Assembly: GCA_051880475.1 (NCBI GenBank)
Contig: JBJEOA010000056.1
Span: 1-30,373, forward strand
DNA length: 30,373 bases
Source of the DNA: JAUUSJ01 sp051880475
Lineage (GTDB): Bacteria; Bacillota; Clostridia; Lachnospirales; Lachnospiraceae
Direction: 5' to 3'
Shown piece by piece: positions 22,581-30,313 of this stretch. Within the stretch, counting starts at the first letter, position 1; every line of letters starts with the position of its first letter. Under the pieces are notes generated by a model. The model did no database searches. It saw only the letters and a list, made by a program, of their open reading frames with translations, and was not told the origin of the DNA. Both the position numbers and the translations under genes were made by a program.

Positions 22581-24176
22581 TTATCCTCGTCCATATAAAA
22601 TGGAAAGTTGTTTTACATAATCTGCTAATCCGTCGTTTAATTGTTCAGATTTGAAACGATAACCCCAGTTTCCAAGAGCAACGCCTGGAACATTCATACG
22701 AAATTCACTGTCCTGTCCAAAAATATCTTGAATAGGTACGATTGCCATATTGGCAGGAGAGCCAAAGCAGGTGCGAATGAAATCCCAGTGAATACTTCTT
22801 CCGTCTGTATTCATATAGCGACGAACTTTATCTTGACAGATAGGAGCCGCTTTTCGATACCAGCCAACTGTCGTGTCGTTATCATGTGTTCCAGTATAAC
22901 ATACAGAATTTACTGGATGATTATATGGCATAAAATCGTTGTCATTGATATTTTCGAATCCAAATTGAAGAATTTTCATGCCTGGAAGTTTGAAACGGTC
23001 GCGAAGCTCACGGACGCTGTCAGTAATAATTCCAAGGTCTTCTGCAATAATTGGTAAATCTTTTCCAAGTGTGTTTTGAAGTGCGATGAAGAAATCATCT
23101 CTAGGTCCAGGAACCCATCTTCCGTCGATGGCAGTTTCTGCACTTGCCTTTACTTCCCAGTAATCTTGGAAGGCTCTAAAATGGTCAATTCTTAAATAAT
23201 CGCAAAGTTGAAGTTGACATTTAATTCTAGAAATCCACCATGCGAAATCTGTTTTTTTATGAACTTTCCACTTATAGAGAGGATTTCCCCAAAGCTGTCC
23301 TGTCGCACTAAAATAATCTGGTGGTACTCCTGCTACTAGAGTCGGTGTTAAATCTTTTTTTACGTGGAATAACTCTGGGTGGGACCATACATCAGAACTA
23401 TCTCCAGATACATAGATAGGAATATCTCCGATAATATAAATTCCGTTATCGTTAGCAAATTTTTTTAGCTCATGCCATTGTTTAAAGAAAATAAATTGAA
23501 TGAAAAGCTGATAGTTTACTTCGTTGATTAATTTTTCTCTTAAGGCCTTTTTTTGTCGCTCATTTGGTCTTTTTTGGCTTGGCTTCCAAAATTGAACACC
23601 AGCACCTTCGTTCTCTTTTTTGATTGCCATGAACAGAGCATAGTCATCAATCCAGAATGCATTTTCTTCTAAAAACTGCTCATATTCTTCTTTTAAGCTT
23701 AATGTAGGTTCTTGAAGCTCTGTGGAATCTGCATTTTCTTGTGCTAGCTTGGATTTCTCACAATCGTTAATTTGGGTTGATTCTTGGTTTAACTTTTCCT
23801 CAAAATGAAGAAAAGCTGTGCGCAGATATTTTTCCTTTGCTTTTTGAACAGCTGGGTAGTCTACTCTTTCTGTCACACATTCCTCGTCAGGTTTGGCTTC
23901 TTCTTTTGTCAAAAGTCCTTCTTCTACTAACTTTTCAGGACTGATTAAGAGGGGTTGTCCTGCGAAAGAAGAGAAGGCCTGATAAGGGGAACCTTCATAT
24001 CCAGTTGGACCAAGAGGAAGTACTTGCCATAAATGTTGGCCAGATTTTTTTAAAAATTCAACGAATTCATAAGCCCCTGGTCCTAAATCTCCAATACCGT
24101 ATGGACTTGGAAATGAGGTTGGATGAACTAAGATTCCAGACATACGCTTTGGTCTGATTTTTTCAGTTGGTTTCAT
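22581..24176 (-). CDS. malQ: 4-alpha-glucanotransferase (amylomaltase, GH77)
   Basis: 531 residues from the minus-strand ATG at 24176, preceded by AAGGAGG; an in-frame TTG 42 bases upstream precedes that site and is rejected. GH77 signatures: SGILVHPTSFPSPYGIGDLG, WQVLPLGPTGYEGSPYQ, the nucleophile D331 in LRIDHFRAF, acid/base E379 in IIAEDLG and D431 in YTGTHDNDTT. It transfers maltosyl and longer units between alpha-1,4-glucans, for use of maltodextrin or glycogen. Residues about 130-160 form a polar Gln/Glu/Ser/Asn-rich insertion between KYLRTAFLHFEEK and EEYEQFLEENAFWIDDYALF that I do not expect in standard MalQ. It is the first gene of an operon with plsC, not beside a maltose transporter or glycogen phosphorylase. 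Confidence 0.95.
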   Translation of the reverse strand: MKPTEKIRPKRMSGILVHPTSFPSPYGIGDLGPGAYEFVEFLKKSGQHLWQVLPLGPTGYEGSPYQAFSSFAGQPLLISPEKLVEEGLLTKEEAKPDEECVTERVDYPAVQKAKEKYLRTAFLHFEEKLNQESTQINDCEKSKLAQENADSTELQEPTLSLKEEYEQFLEENAFWIDDYALFMAIKKENEGAGVQFWKPSQKRPNERQKKALREKLINEVNYQLFIQFIFFKQWHELKKFANDNGIYIIGDIPIYVSGDSSDVWSHPELFHVKKDLTPTLVAGVPPDYFSATGQLWGNPLYKWKVHKKTDFAWWISRIKCQLQLCDYLRIDHFRAFQDYWEVKASAETAIDGRWVPGPRDDFFIALQNTLGKDLPIIAEDLGIITDSVRELRDRFKLPGMKILQFGFENINDNDFMPYNHPVNSVCYTGTHDNDTTVGWYRKAAPICQDKVRRYMNTDGRSIHWDFIRTCFGSPANMAIVPIQDIFGQDSEFRMNVPGVALGNWGYRFKSEQLNDGLADYVKQLSILYGRG

Positions 24177-24227
24177 GGTATTATGCCTCCTTAAAAGTTT
24201 ATCGTTAAAATTTACCAATCTGTTTTA

Positions 24228-24256
24228 ATTATACATTATGGCGAAAAAAAAGTCTA
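24228..24256 (-). promoter_or_regulatory. Promoter of malQ-plsC
   Basis: Minus strand: TAGACT (24256-24251), 17-base spacer, TATAAT (24233-24228), about 45 bases before the malQ ribosome binding site. Confidence 0.6.
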
Positions 24257-24350
24257 TTTACTTTTTTGATGAGTTTCATATTTTTATGTTTTTAATTGAT
24301 TGATTTTGAAGAAGATTTCAGATTTTATTTAGAACAAAGAACGTTTATTA

Positions 24351-24379
24351 TTGCGAAGCAAGTTTGCTTATGATATACT
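24351..24379 (+). promoter_or_regulatory. Promoter of the small toxin gene
   Basis: TTGCGA (24351-24356), 17-base spacer, TATACT (24374-24379). It implies a leader of roughly 90 bases before the toxin start. Confidence 0.65.
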
Positions 24380-24413
24380 TTGGGACATGGGAAAGCCAAG
24401 CTAAGGCGGTTTG

Positions 24414-24467
24414 CCCTCCACACTGTTAACGGAGGGATAAAAACCCTCCAATCTATGAAAGGAGGGT
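24414..24467 (+). promoter_or_regulatory. Four-arm CCCTCC/GGAGGG leader switch hiding the toxin ribosome binding site
   Basis: Four identical-complementary six-base arms occur in order: CCCTCC (24414-24419), GGAGGG (24431-24436), CCCTCC (24444-24449), GGAGGG (24461-24466). Arm 4 is the Shine-Dalgarno core. Pairing 1:2 plus 3:4 closes the ribosome site (stem ACCCTCC/GGAGGGT, 11-base loop); pairing 2:3 (7-base loop) leaves it open. The exact repetition and perfect spacing are unlikely by chance. The folding dynamics are inferred. Confidence 0.65.
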
Positions 24468-24474
24468 GATATTG

Positions 24475-24588
24475 ATGTATGTTACATATAGTGATATGTT
24501 TAATTTCGCATTAGTATTAATTACGCTTGTCGGATTATGCTATACGATTTTTCACAGAGACGATAATGATAAACATGAAAAAAAGTAA
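24475..24588 (+). CDS. Putative type I toxin, holin-like small membrane peptide
   Basis: 37 residues: MYVTYSDMFNFALVLITLVG, then a cysteine-containing end of one membrane helix, then the basic/polar tail HRDDNDKHEKK. It resembles the putative holin-like toxins (PF16935-like) I recall from clostridia, which begin with (M)VTYSDL and a single helix. The ribosome binding site AAAGGAGGGTGAT, four bases before the ATG, is almost a perfect anti-16S match, typical of these toxins, and is masked by an upstream hairpin. Opposite the 3' end an antisense RNA with its own promoter and terminator is predicted. The expected action is insertion into the cell membrane when unrepressed. There is no codon-level proof of expression; the flanking architecture is the main evidence. 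Confidence 0.7.
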   Translation: MYVTYSDMFNFALVLITLVGLCYTIFHRDDNDKHEKK

Positions 24589-24668
24589 CCGCCATTACCC
24601 CAAATAATGACGGTTATTAATTAAAACTAAATGATTAAGGGTGAACCGCTTTGACTTTCCCTCTTTCT
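24578..24668 (-). ncRNA. Predicted antisense antitoxin RNA of the small toxin
   Basis: About 90 bases on the minus strand, from a start predicted near 24668 to a terminator whose stem is AACCGTCATTA (24615-24605) and TAATGGCGGTT (24597-24587) with a TTTGGGG loop, followed by AC and TTTTTTT (24584-24578). It overlaps the last toxin codons and would be fully complementary to the toxin 3' untranslated region. This is the arrangement of TxpA/RatA and BsrG/SR4 systems in B. subtilis. The strand choice rests on the U-tract, which is present only on the minus side. Confidence 0.65.
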
Positions 24669-24674
24669 ATCCTT

Positions 24675-24703
24675 AATATAGCATATCTATGTGAGGATTT
24701 CAA
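24675..24703 (-). promoter_or_regulatory. Promoter of the antitoxin RNA
   Basis: Minus strand: TTGAAA (24703-24698), 17-base spacer, TATATT (24680-24675), with TGC directly before the -10 (extended -10). One of the best promoter matches in the window and it serves no protein gene. Confidence 0.7.
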
Positions 24704-24732
24704 GTAGAGTTTTTTACATAATAAAACATAAC

Positions 24733-24761
24733 TTGTAGAAAAATAGATAAGATGATATACT
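24733..24761 (+). promoter_or_regulatory. Promoter of the toxin-less leader copy, probably also used by pth
   Basis: TTGTAG (24733-24738), 17-base spacer, TATACT (24756-24761). The -10 context TGATATACT is identical to that of the toxin promoter. Confidence 0.55.
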
Positions 24762-24767
24762 GACTTA

Positions 24768-24848
24768 GGGATGCAAAGAGCAAGGCGATTGCCCTTCAAA
24801 TGTTTAACGGAGGGGTAAAAAATACCTTCCAATTATTTGGGTATCCCT
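24768..24848 (+). repeat. Toxin-less second copy of the toxin leader
   Basis: GGCGATTGCCCTTCAAATG, then TTTAACGGAGGGGTAAAAAAT and ACCTTCCAAT, align with GGCGGTTTGCCCTCCAC, GTTAACGGAGGGATAAAAA and CCCTCCAAT of the toxin leader (24404-24451). Arms 1 and 3 have become CCCTTC and CCTTCC, arm 4 and the toxin reading frame are gone, and ATACC/GGTAT (24822-24826, 24840-24844) can form a small stem. It is a relic whose promoter now points at pth. The interval 24589-24902 has no other gene. Confidence 0.6.
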
Positions 24849-24902
24849 TCTTGAATTTAGAAAGAATAAGATATTCTTAATAATATATTGAGGTGAAAAT
24901 AA

Positions 24903-25481
24903 ATGAAGATTATAGCAGGGCTTGGAAATCCAACTGCAAAGTATGAAGGAACAAGACATAATATTGGATTTATGGCGATAGATAAAATAGCAGAGAAATA
25001 TGGAATTTCGGTGGATACAAAAAAACATCGAGCGTTAGTCGGAAAAGGTGTTATAGCTGGACAAAAAGTGATTTTGGCGAAACCTCAGACTTTTATGAAT
25101 CTGAGTGGAGATAGCATCCAGCAGATTGCGGCGTATTATAAGGTGGAGCCAGAAGATATTTTAATTTTATTTGACGATATTAGCTTAGATGTAGGTAGAA
25201 TTCGTATTCGTAAGAAAGGAAGTGCCGGAGGGCATAATGGAATTAAAAGTATTATTGCCTGTCTTAATTCTAGTGATTTTCCACGGGTTAAGATTGGCGT
25301 CGGAGATAAAAAGCCGGGACAAGATTTAGCTGCACATGTACTTGGAAATATCCCAAAAGCTGAAAAAGAGCTTATGGACGATGCACTTTTGAGAGTGCAG
25401 GAGGCAGTAGAGTTAATTGTAACAGAAGATATTGATAAGGCGATGAATTTATATAATACAAAACCTCAAAAAAATGCATAG
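24903..25481 (+). CDS. pth: Peptidyl-tRNA hydrolase
   Basis: 192 residues from ATG 24903, seven bases after GAGGTG. Pth signatures in order: IAGLGNPTAKYEGTRHNIGF (N9 and catalytic H19), KPQTFMNLSG (N66), ILFDDISLDVGRIRIRKKGS (D91) and GGHNGIKSI (H111, N112). It releases tRNA from prematurely dropped peptidyl-tRNA and is essential in most bacteria. In B. subtilis it is called spoVC and lies just upstream of mfd, as here apart from an intervening minus-strand gene. Its promoter seems to be inside a decayed toxin leader, so its expression could have been inherited from that element. Confidence 0.96.
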   Translation: MKIIAGLGNPTAKYEGTRHNIGFMAIDKIAEKYGISVDTKKHRALVGKGVIAGQKVILAKPQTFMNLSGDSIQQIAAYYKVEPEDILILFDDISLDVGRIRIRKKGSAGGHNGIKSIIACLNSSDFPRVKIGVGDKKPGQDLAAHVLGNIPKAEKELMDDALLRVQEAVELIVTEDIDKAMNLYNTKPQKNA

Positions 25482-25528
25482 CATATCGTCTATTTTTGTA
25501 TAAGTTTTATACGGGAAGTAGGAACTTA

Positions 25529-25588
25529 TCGCAAGAAATATGAGAGGGTACCTTTTATGGAAACCTTCCATATTTCTTGCGAAATTTT
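25529..25588. terminator. Very long terminator between convergent pth and the DUF362 gene
   Basis: A perfect 14-base stem TCGCAAGAAATATG / CATATTTCTTGCGA (25529-25542 and 25569-25582), extended inward by GAGGGT/ACCTTC with one wobble, then AATTTTTT on the plus strand. The minus strand lacks a U-tract, so it mainly ends pth. Confidence 0.85.
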
Positions 25589-25614
25589 TTATGATATATC
25601 TTTCTTAAGGAGAT

Positions 25615-26475
25615 TTAAATTTCTACTAATTCATATTCTCTAGAACCAAAACCTAATTCTGCTGCCGCCTCAATTGTGTGAATTCCATTTTGAGATTCGA
25701 TTCTCTCAATTAAGTGGTCTTTGCCGGGATCATCTGATTGATATACTAAATCCAAGCAAGCTTGATCAATAGCGATTGGATCTGTGGAGGCTAAAATTCC
25801 GATATCCTTCATACAAGGATCTTCTGCAATTGCACAGCAGTCGCAGTCAACCGACATATTTTTCATAACATTAATATAAAGAATTTTTCCATCAAAATAT
25901 TCTATTACAGATTTTGCAGCGTCTGCCATCGCCTCTAAGAATTTATCATGTGGAGCGGTCCAAATTTCATCTACATCTCCAGCACCGTGAATATATGCTT
26001 TTCCATAAGAAGAAGCGATACCGATTGATAATTGTTTTATAGCTCCGCCGTATCCTCCCATCGGATGCCCTTTGAAATGAGATAGTACTAACATAGAATC
26101 GTAATTTGCCATATCTTTACCGACAAAATTTTTCTTAATTATCTTTCCATCTGGAATCTCAAGTTCCATGTCAGGTCCCTTGGCATCTAATAAGTCTACA
26201 TCAAAGTACTTGCTCCATCCATGTTTTTTTAATGTCACGATATGTTTTTCAGTTGTATCTCGTTGTCCATCGTAAGCGGTATTACATTCTGTTACCGTGC
26301 CCCCTACATAGTCGATAACTGGCTTCCAAAATTCTGGTTTTAAGAAATTTTGATTCCCCACTTCTCCCGAGTGAAGCTTAATTGCTATCTTTCCTTCTAA
26401 TGGTTTTTCAAATAACTGATACATTTCCAGTACTTTTTGTGGAGTAATCTCCTTTGAAAAATACACTTTTGCCAT
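25615..26475 (-). CDS. DUF362-domain protein
   Basis: 286 residues from the minus-strand ATG at 26475, with GGAGGAAG upstream. DUF362 blocks: GKIAIKLHSGEVGNQNFL, VTECNTAYDG, LDAKGPDMELEIPDG, MLVLSHFKGHPMGGYGGAIK (K147) and GILASTDPIAIDQACLDLV. A cysteine cluster DCDCCAIAEDPC (C211, C213, C214, C221) could hold an Fe-S cluster or metal. The two 4Fe-4S ferredoxin motifs that many relatives carry at the end are absent, so this is the short form. The enzymatic role of DUF362 is not established. It lies opposite in direction between pth and mfd, which are often adjacent, so it probably arrived secondarily. An inverted repeat covers its likely promoter. Confidence 0.85.
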   Translation of the reverse strand: MAKVYFSKEITPQKVLEMYQLFEKPLEGKIAIKLHSGEVGNQNFLKPEFWKPVIDYVGGTVTECNTAYDGQRDTTEKHIVTLKKHGWSKYFDVDLLDAKGPDMELEIPDGKIIKKNFVGKDMANYDSMLVLSHFKGHPMGGYGGAIKQLSIGIASSYGKAYIHGAGDVDEIWTAPHDKFLEAMADAAKSVIEYFDGKILYINVMKNMSVDCDCCAIAEDPCMKDIGILASTDPIAIDQACLDLVYQSDDPGKDHLIERIESQNGIHTIEAAAELGFGSREYELVEI

Positions 26476-26550
26476 AATATCTTCCTCCTTTTTGATAGTA
26501 TGCTTGATAACTAAGTCATAAATTTATTCCAGTATCTGTTTTGTTTTTAC

Positions 26551-26579
26551 TATTTCTAATATTGTATCATTTAGAAATA
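26551..26579. promoter_or_regulatory. Inverted repeat over the DUF362 promoter region
   Basis: TATTTCTAA (26551-26559) and TTAGAAATA (26571-26579) are perfect nine-base arms around an 11-base spacer. On the minus strand TACAAT (26566-26561) lies inside the spacer, with a weak TAGAAT (26589-26584) 17 bases upstream. Size and symmetry suit a dimeric repressor site. Confidence 0.5.
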
Positions 26580-26656
26580 TAGTATTCTAGTATTTTTTGT
26601 TAAATATATTATTTATTTTACCTTAATATCGTCATACGCAGAAAAACTTGAAAAGC

Positions 26657-26686
26657 CTTGATATTAAATCAAGAAAACGGTATATT
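26657..26686 (+). promoter_or_regulatory. Promoter of mfd with an overlapping inverted repeat
   Basis: TTGATA (26658-26663), 17-base spacer, TATATT (26681-26686). The perfect repeat CTTGAT-ATTAA-ATCAAG (26657-26673) covers the -35 and most of the spacer, so it could be an operator. Confidence 0.55.
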
Positions 26687-26715
26687 ATTAATTAAAAGAA
26701 AAGATAAGATAAAAA

Positions 26716-26739
26716 GGGAACTACGGATTCGCAGTTCCC
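26716..26739 (+). promoter_or_regulatory. Hairpin in the mfd leader
   Basis: GGGAACT (26716-26722), 10-base loop, AGTTCCC (26733-26739). No T-run on the plus strand; on the minus strand TTTTT follows, so it could stop antisense transcription from inside mfd. The 313-base gap 26476-26788 has no gene. Confidence 0.5.
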
Positions 26740-26788
26740 TAAAACTGATGGAAAAATAAAGATGTAAAAATTTGGAAGGAGGAACAAA

Positions 26789-29700
26789 ATGGAACTTTTA
26801 TATACACCGTTAAAGATATCTTCTCAGTTTGAGGAGATGGAGAGAGTGATTGAAAAGTGTGAATTTCCGATTCATATTGCAGGTTGTATTGACACGCAAA
26901 AATGTCATTTGATAGATAGTCTGGCTCAAAGAGCGAATCATAAAATTATCATTACTTATAGTGAGGATAGGGCGAAGGAAATATGGGAAGATTATCGTTT
27001 TTTTGACCATTCTGTTCTTCTTTATCCGGCAAAAGATGTCTTATTTTACAGCGCAGATATTCATGGAAATTTGATAGAGCAACAGAGATTATCGGTTTTA
27101 AAGCATATTGTCGAGGGGGAAAAAACGACGATTGTGCTTACTTTTTCTGCGTTGATGGATCAGCTTATTCCGTTAGAAGAGTTTAAAAATCAGGTAATCG
27201 AGATTTCGGTGGGACAGATAATTGAATTAGAAAAAATAAAAGAGAAATTAAATTTTCTTGGCTATGAGAGAGTAGATTTAGTTGAGGCAGCAGGACAGTT
27301 TTCTGTGAGAGGAGGAATTTTGGATATTTTTCCACTGACAGAGGAATGTCCATATCGAATCGAATTTTGGGGAGATGAGATTGATTCAATACGAAGCTTT
27401 GATATTGAGAGTCAGAGGTCTATTGAGACAGTAGAAAAATTGTCTATTTATCCAGCAACTGAGATGATTCTCACAAAAAAGAGAATTCATGATGGTATTT
27501 TGAAGCTGGAAAAAGAAGGAAAAAAACTAATGCAGATTTTTCACGATAATTTTCAGACGAAGGAGTACGCTCGGGTGAGAGATTACGTGGAACAGATAAA
27601 AGAAGAACTCTTAGAGTTAGATAATATTAGAAATGATAGTTTAATTCATTATTTTTATGATGAGACAGTCTCCTTTATGGACTATTTCGGAGAGGATACT
27701 GTATTTTTCTTAGATGAGCCAAATCGAATGGAAGAACAAAGTGAAGCATTTGAGATGGAGGTCGCTGAGAGTATGAGGGGAAGACTTGAGGCGGGATATA
27801 TTTTGCCATCGCAGTCTGAAGTCATTTTCTCAGCAGAGGAAGTAATGGCAAGATTATATCGAAAAAAAAGCATTTGCCTTAGTATGCTTATCTATGAAAT
27901 AAAAAAAGCAAGAATACGCAATGAATTTTATATTGAGACAAAGGAAGTAGTCTCATACCAAAATAGTTTTGAACAGTTAATGGAAGATTTGAAGATATTT
28001 AAGAAAAAGAAGTATAAGATACTGATTGTATCTCCATCTACAACAAGGGCAAAAAGACTTGCACAGGATTTGCGGGAAAATGAAATCCCGGCCTTTTTCT
28101 CTAGTGACCGAAATCATGTTTTAATGGAAGGGGAAATTATGGTCATTAACGGAGCGTTGAAGAAAGGATTTGAGTATCCAAAATTAAGACTTGTCGTTAT
28201 CTCTGAGAAAGATATTTTTTCTATTAAGGCGACAAGACCTAAAAAGAAAAAAAAGAGCGAGCATAGTGGAAGTCGAATTAATTCCTTTGCAGAGCTTTCT
28301 ATTGGAGATTATGTTGTTCACGAAAATCATGGACTTGGAATTTATAGAGGAATTGAGCAGATTGAAGTAGACGGAGTTTATAAGGACTATATTAATATTG
28401 AGTATCAAGGCGGAAGTACACTCTTTATCTTAGCTTCTCAGCTTGATTTGATTCAAAAATATGCCAGTGTGAATGCAAAAAAACCTAAGTTGAATAAACT
28501 TGGCGGTACAGAGTGGGAGAAGACAAAAAAAGAAGTAAGGACGAGAGTAAAAAAGACAGCACAAAATTTATTAGAGCTTTACGCTATTCGTCAACAAAAA
28601 AATGGTTTTGCTTTTTCACAGGATTCTATCTGGCAAAAGGAATTTGAGGAGATGTTCCCATTTGATGAGACGGATGATCAGTTGACTGCAATTGCTGATA
28701 CAAAAAAGGATATGGAAAGCCATAAAATTATGGACCGCTTAATCTGTGGAGACGTAGGATATGGAAAGACAGAGGTTGCAATACGTGCCGCTTTTAAGGC
28801 GGTTATGGATGGAAAACAAGTCGTTTATCTCGTGCCGACAACGATTTTAGCACAGCAGCATTATAGTACATTTGTGGAGAGAATGAAAGATTATCCAATT
28901 CAGATTCGTATGCTTTCTCGTTTTATTACACCCGCAAATCAGAAAAAAACGATTGAAGGGCTGAAAAAAGGACAGATAGATATTGTAATCGGGACGCATA
29001 AAGTTCTCTCAAAAACGGTAGAGTTCAAGGACTTAGGATTGCTTATTATTGACGAGGAGCAGAGATTTGGTGTAAATCATAAGGAGAAAATTAAAGGCAT
29101 GAAAAAGACGGTTGATGTGCTTTCTCTCTCCGCGACGCCAATTCCTAGAACTCTTCATATGAGTCTTGTCGGAATTCGAGATATGAGTGTATTAGAAGAG
29201 CCGCCAGTTGACCGAAGAGCGATTCAAACGTATGTACTTGAGTATAATGACGAGATGGTCCGTGAGGCGATTAATCGAGAACTTGCCCGAGGAGGACAGG
29301 TTTATTATGTATATAATCGCGTTAATAATATCGATGAGATTACGGCGACTGTGGCGAAGTTAGTTCCAAATGCAAATGTAGCCTATGCCCACGGACAGAT
29401 GAGTGAGCGTCAGCTTGAGAAAATTATGTTTAGTTTTATTAATAAAGAAATTGATGTTTTAGTGTCAACAACGATTATCGAGACTGGACTTGATATTTCT
29501 AATGTAAATACGATGATTATTCACGACGCAGATAAGCTTGGACTTTCTCAGCTTTATCAGCTTCGAGGAAGAGTTGGCCGCTCGAATCGAACTGCCTATG
29601 CATTTTTAATGTATAAGCGGGATAAACAGCTTCGAGAAGTGGCAGAAAAGCGTTTAAAAACAATTCGTGAATTTACAGACCTTGGTTCTGGATTCCGAAT

Positions 29701-30313
29701 TGCAATGCGTGATTTGGAAATTCGAGGAGCGGGAAATCTTCTCGGTGCAGACCAGTCAGGGCATATGGAGGCGGTTGGATATGACTTGTATTGTAAGATG
29801 CTAAATAATGAAGTGAAGCGTCTAAAAGGAGAAGCGAAAGAGGAGGAGGAATTTACTACGCAGATTGATATTGATGTCAGTGCTTATATTCCTTCTATGT
29901 ATGTAAAAAATGAGTCACAAAAATTAGAACTTTATAAGAGGATTGCTGGTATTGAAAGTGACGAGGAGAGAGAAGATTTGCTTGATGAACTAATTGACCG
30001 CTACGGAGAAGTGCCAGTGAGCGTAGAAAATTTACTTCAGATTGCGACAATTAAGTCTCTCGCACATCATGCGTATTTAATTGAAATTAAGGAGGAGGGA
30101 AGTAAGATTCGCTTTGAAATGAATCCAAAAGCTCCAGTAAAAGTTGAGTTGATTCAAGAAATGGTCAATTCTTATGGGCGTGATATGACATTAAATTTAA
30201 CGGGAAATCCTTGCTTTTTGCTTGATATAACAAAGCTTCCAAAAAAGCAGAGAATTGAAAAAGTAAAAGAGGTTGTTGTGAGTATTGGTGGATTGATTGA
30301 GGAGAGAGCATAG
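26789..30313 (+). CDS. mfd: Transcription-repair coupling factor
   Basis: 1174 residues from ATG 26789 with GGAAGGAGG upstream, full family length. Domains in order: UvrB-homology region for UvrA contact (about 20-350, with AAGQFSVRGGILDIFP), a linker, the CarD-like RNA-polymerase-interacting domain (about 498-560, IGDYVVHENHGLGIYRGIE), the RecG-like SF2 translocase (Walker A GDVGYGKT, K660; DEEQ box 755-758; SATPIPRTLHMS; GRVGRSNRTAY), and the C-terminal TRCF autoinhibitory domain (about 1030-1140). It pushes RNA polymerase stalled at DNA damage off the template and recruits UvrA/UvrB. In Firmicutes it commonly follows pth. The gene ends 60 bases before the window edge, and no terminator is visible there. 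Confidence 0.97.
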   Translation: MELLYTPLKISSQFEEMERVIEKCEFPIHIAGCIDTQKCHLIDSLAQRANHKIIITYSEDRAKEIWEDYRFFDHSVLLYPAKDVLFYSADIHGNLIEQQRLSVLKHIVEGEKTTIVLTFSALMDQLIPLEEFKNQVIEISVGQIIELEKIKEKLNFLGYERVDLVEAAGQFSVRGGILDIFPLTEECPYRIEFWGDEIDSIRSFDIESQRSIETVEKLSIYPATEMILTKKRIHDGILKLEKEGKKLMQIFHDNFQTKEYARVRDYVEQIKEELLELDNIRNDSLIHYFYDETVSFMDYFGEDTVFFLDEPNRMEEQSEAFEMEVAESMRGRLEAGYILPSQSEVIFSAEEVMARLYRKKSICLSMLIYEIKKARIRNEFYIETKEVVSYQNSFEQLMEDLKIFKKKKYKILIVSPSTTRAKRLAQDLRENEIPAFFSSDRNHVLMEGEIMVINGALKKGFEYPKLRLVVISEKDIFSIKATRPKKKKKSEHSGSRINSFAELSIGDYVVHENHGLGIYRGIEQIEVDGVYKDYINIEYQGGSTLFILASQLDLIQKYASVNAKKPKLNKLGGTEWEKTKKEVRTRVKKTAQNLLELYAIRQQKNGFAFSQDSIWQKEFEEMFPFDETDDQLTAIADTKKDMESHKIMDRLICGDVGYGKTEVAIRAAFKAVMDGKQVVYLVPTTILAQQHYSTFVERMKDYPIQIRMLSRFITPANQKKTIEGLKKGQIDIVIGTHKVLSKTVEFKDLGLLIIDEEQRFGVNHKEKIKGMKKTVDVLSLSATPIPRTLHMSLVGIRDMSVLEEPPVDRRAIQTYVLEYNDEMVREAINRELARGGQVYYVYNRVNNIDEITATVAKLVPNANVAYAHGQMSERQLEKIMFSFINKEIDVLVSTTIIETGLDISNVNTMIIHDADKLGLSQLYQLRGRVGRSNRTAYAFLMYKRDKQLREVAEKRLKTIREFTDLGSGFRIAMRDLEIRGAGNLLGADQSGHMEAVGYDLYCKMLNNEVKRLKGEAKEEEEFTTQIDIDVSAYIPSMYVKNESQKLELYKRIAGIESDEEREDLLDELIDRYGEVPVSVENLLQIATIKSLAHHAYLIEIKEEGSKIRFEMNPKAPVKVELIQEMVNSYGRDMTLNLTGNPCFLLDITKLPKKQRIEKVKEVVVSIGGLIEERA

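Noticed and set aside
24219..24902. CRISPR array or prophage attachment site in the repeat-containing malQ-pth gap
   Set aside because: There are only two diverged leader copies and no regular spacers, integrase or tRNA; the toxin-antitoxin explanation accounts for the repeats.
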